Positions 61,641 to 64,000 of a DNA stretch of 64,000 nt are shown piece by piece (position 1 is the first letter of the stretch; each line of letters starts with the position of its first letter). This DNA comes from Plantago major (lineage: Eukaryota > Streptophyta > Magnoliopsida > Lamiales > Plantaginaceae). The notes beneath the pieces are model-generated. The model was not told the origin of the DNA and did no database searches. It saw only the letters and a list, made by a program, of their open reading frames with translations. Location of the stretch: the NCBI GenBank assembly GCA_026545765.1, contig JAIFAC010000025.1:1-64000 (forward strand), written 5' to 3'. The translations under genes and the position numbers were made by a program.

Positions 61641-61990
61641 AAAGAGCGACTTGTTTCTCCCATTGTTGTTGCCCGATGGTCCTTACCCTTTGAGATTATG
61701 CGATGCCGATTTCGCTTTAGGTGCTGTTTTAGGACAAAGGATAAATGGACACTTTCATGTAATTTACTATGCCAAGAAGACACTTAACCTCAAGGCAGTT
61801 AACTACACCACAACCGAAAAAAGAATTCTAGTCGCTCTTTTCGCATTGGATAAATTCCGCCAGATCTCGAAAGGGTTCAAGGTGATCATCCACAGATCAT
61901 GTTATGATCCGCCACCTCATGGCAAAGAGTGATTCTAAGCCGCCTTATTCGGTGGGTTTTGATGTTACAGATTTCGATTCTAAATAGTTG
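61641..61990 (+). pseudogene. gypsy RNase H, broken
   Basis: Readable as CDADFALGAVLGQRINGHFH (about 61701-61760), VIYYAKKTLN (about 61761-61790), TTTEKRILVALFALDKFR (about 61809-61862) and KGFKVIIH (about 61870-61895). This matches the RNase H that follows reverse transcriptase in gypsy elements. The domain sits in a second frame relative to the reverse transcriptase, so a frameshift separates them near 61690. Confidence 0.8.
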
Positions 61991-62159
61991 ATAAGTGTGG
62001 TAAAGATAATCTTGTTGTGACCATTTATCTAGGCTTGATCCTAAGACAATCTCCCTTCTCCACCTATTCCGATGACCCACCGATGAGCATCTATTCTCTG
62101 CTAGCCTAGAGCCTCGTTTGTAGATATTGTGAATTTTCTTGTTGCAGTGTTTTCCCGCT

Positions 62160-63350
62160 AACATGTCTTGCCGGAAAGAAGGAACTTTCTACCAACCAAT
62201 GGCTACTTTTGGGACGACCCCACCTTTTCAAGGAGGGAACGATGGCATCCTACTACCGCATTCGAAAGTGAAGTAGAGCGTTGTTCTCACCTTTTGTCAT
62301 ACCATGCGGTGTGGAGGGCACTACTGGGAAGAAAACCACCAAGGTTCTTCAATCGTGTTTCTTTTGGCCCTCTCTGTTTAAAGATGCTCATAAGTTTTGT
62401 GCTAGTTATGATGCATGTCAGCGTAGTGGTAACATTAGCAAGCGTAATGAGATGCCTTTGCCAGCAATCTTGTAGTAGAACCCTTTGATGTGTGGGGCAT
62501 TGACTTTATGGGACCCTTCCCTAAAAGTAATGATAATGAATATATTCTTGTTGCGGTGGACTATGTGACTAAGTGGGTGGAGGCTATGGCCACCAGAACT
62601 AACGATTCCAAAGTTGTGCCCTCTTTCTTGTCCAAGAATATTTTCAGCAGGTTTGGTACACCCAGAGCAATCATTAGTGATGGCGGATCCCACTTTATTA
62701 ACCGCTCATTCGCGAACCTGCTTGTGAAATATGGAGTAATCACCATGTCGCAACCGTATACCACCCACAAACTTCGTCAAGTGGAAGTCGAAGCAAATCA
62801 AGAGCACTCTCACAAGGGTAGTAAAACCAAATCGTAAGGATTGGTCAACCAAGCTAGATGATGCACTATGGGCTTACAGAACCTGTTACAAGACTGTTAT
62901 TGGTACAACCCCCTTCCGGATGGTTTATGGCAAAGCTTGTCATCTTCCCGTGAAGTTGGAGCACAAAGCGGCATGGGCCACCAAGGAGCTAAATCTCAAT
63001 ATGCAGGCAGCTGGGGAGGAACGATTCAGAAATCTCAGGAAGAACTCCGCTCAAAGATTTACAAGCAGAAGACGAAGGAGTATCATGACAAGGGGATAAT
63101 CCGCAAGGACTTGCACCCAGGTATGAAAGTTTTGGTTTTTAACTCTTGTCTTAAACTGTATCCAGGAAAGTTGCGTTCGCGTTGGGATGGACCGTACATG
63201 ATAATTCAAGTGGCACCGCATGGTGCTGTCGAACTCTTGAATCTCGCTGACGGCTCCACCTTCAAGGTCAATGGGCAGCGAGTTAAACCATACTTTCACG
63301 GGTACATTGAGACCGAAGAAGTGGTCGAACTCTCCGAGTCCAAGATATGA
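62160..63350 (+). pseudogene. gypsy integrase, broken; zinc-finger cysteine altered
   Basis: The N-terminal zinc-binding part ends HKFCASYDACQRSGNISKRN (about 62389-62450), where the family has FCxxCDxCQR; the middle cysteine reads tyrosine. The catalytic core follows with [13 protein letters not shown] (about 62491-62530, first Asp), [13 protein letters not shown] (about 62662-62700, second Asp) and the ANQEH-like stretch with the Glu (about 62795-62805). The C-terminal part (62868-63350) is open for 160 codons: KVLVFNSCLKLYPGKLRSRW, GPYMIIQV and RVKPYFHGYIE. Integrase inserts the element DNA into the chromosome. At least two frameshifts separate the parts. Confidence 0.85.
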
Positions 63351-64000
63351 CTCTAATCAGACATCACAGCAAGTCACTATTGACCCATTCTTTTCTTTTA
63401 CTCGCTGAGGACATGCTTGAGGAGGGGGAATGTGCTCTCTAGTGTCTTGTCTGCGTTTTTCTCTATTGTCTGAGTCTCTAGAGTCTTTCGTCCCTTACTT
63501 TCTGGTTGTTTTGGTGATTTTTTATTTCCTTCTCTAGAGTCTTTCGTGAGTCGTTCTTCCAAGTGACGAAGACTTCTATTGTGATTGTTAAATCGCCAGA
63601 ACTTACGCTTTGCACGATTCTAAGCTTAGATAGAGTAGTGAACTTAAGATCTCGTAAGTTTGTTTTTCCTATAAATAGCAAGTTTGTTTAACCCTTTAGT
63701 CCAAAAGTCAGTGAGAAACTTTGTCGATGAAAAAATATTGTACCGCTGGCTTGTGTGATCCTTTCGGAAGTGCAAACCCTCTTGTTTGTGCCTTTTTTCT
63801 CATGTACTCTAAGCTTAAGTATAACGAACGGCATGCTCTTCATGTCTCATTTTTCGAAGCCAAAGGCATTGGAAGAACCGTTTGGGGAGAAGAATTTCAC
63901 GATTATGATGTTATTGTTCAAATTTTGTAATATGTATTCTCCCGATTAGTCAATTATCTCGGAGTGTATCTATGGTGCTTGTTATCACCGTAGTCGTGTT
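63351..64000 (+). other. sequence downstream of the gypsy pol
   Basis: After the pol stop and a purine-rich tract at 63419-63432 there is a direct repeat, ctctagagtctttcgt (about 63475 and 63533). Two short overlapping frames at 63721-63949 have no known motif. It is either the start of the 3' LTR or the 3' untranslated part of the element. Confidence 0.35.

Larger units (their letters stand above)
59340..63430 (+). mobile_element. Ty3-gypsy retrotransposon, Athila/Tat type, internal region
   Basis: Protease, reverse transcriptase, RNase H and integrase follow in the Ty3-gypsy order on the plus strand. The catalytic box FMDDF and the phrase SFLGHVGFHRRFIKVFSKI are typical of the Athila/Tat (OTA) branch. 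A purine-rich string (gaggagggggaatg, about 63419) closes the region, as at the end of such elements. The gag part (59340-59870) is badly broken. LTRs were not confirmed, and the element probably continues beyond the window. Confidence 0.8.

Overview
The window looks like nuclear DNA of a flowering plant (probably a eudicot). It is AT-rich, its genes carry GT-AG introns, it is dense in transposable elements, and its two recognisable host genes belong to plant families. No bacterial operons, CRISPR arrays, rRNA genes or organelle genes were seen. Almost every conserved reading frame is broken by small insertions or deletions, even where splice sites, motifs and protein ends are preserved. Many frameshifts sit in short homopolymers, so they may be long-read consensus errors rather than true decay. 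I therefore annotate genes across frameshifts.

Left part (1-12.9 kb): a broken coding region of unrecognised, probably retroelement, origin (about 0.6-5.8 kb) ends in a polypurine tract and a 1.5 kb LTR (6112-7649) that resembles SIRE/Maximus-type Copia LTRs. Two related non-autonomous Helitrons follow (7684-8099 and 11117-11804). They share a terminal hairpin and a CTAG end, and the second carries a small foldback insertion.

Gene island (12.9-20.2 kb): a four-exon gene for a CCCH zinc finger plus G-patch protein (ZGPAT-like) has a tRNA-derived SINE in intron 1 and a Stowaway MITE in intron 2. A second, unrecognised, frameshifted gene lies directly downstream.

Middle (25.4-34 kb): a minus-strand L1-type LINE holds ORF1 (DUF4283 plus zinc knuckle) and ORF2 (endonuclease plus reverse transcriptase). 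A 3.7 kb Ty1-copia element is inserted in it, with 164-168 bp LTRs and a GATCT target-site duplication, and its gag is deleted. Between 34.4 and 39 kb there are coding-like minus-strand segments that I could not assign.

Right part (39-64 kb): a repeat field of A-rich units, MITEs and LTR fragments is followed by an EDR2_C/DUF1336 gene (47.28-48.09 kb). Only 254 bp beyond its stop codon is a 3.5 kb Mutator-like element (48344-51866) with about 70 bp terminal inverted repeats, an 8 bp target-site duplication and a broken MURA-type transposase. Further LTR fragments lead to a Ty3-gypsy element of the Athila/Tat type (about 59.3-63.4 kb) with protease, reverse transcriptase, RNase H and integrase.

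I found no convincing new cellular system. The most informative structures are the nested LINE/copia, the MULE beside the DUF1336 gene, the Helitron pair, and the systematic frameshift pattern that limits gene calls here.
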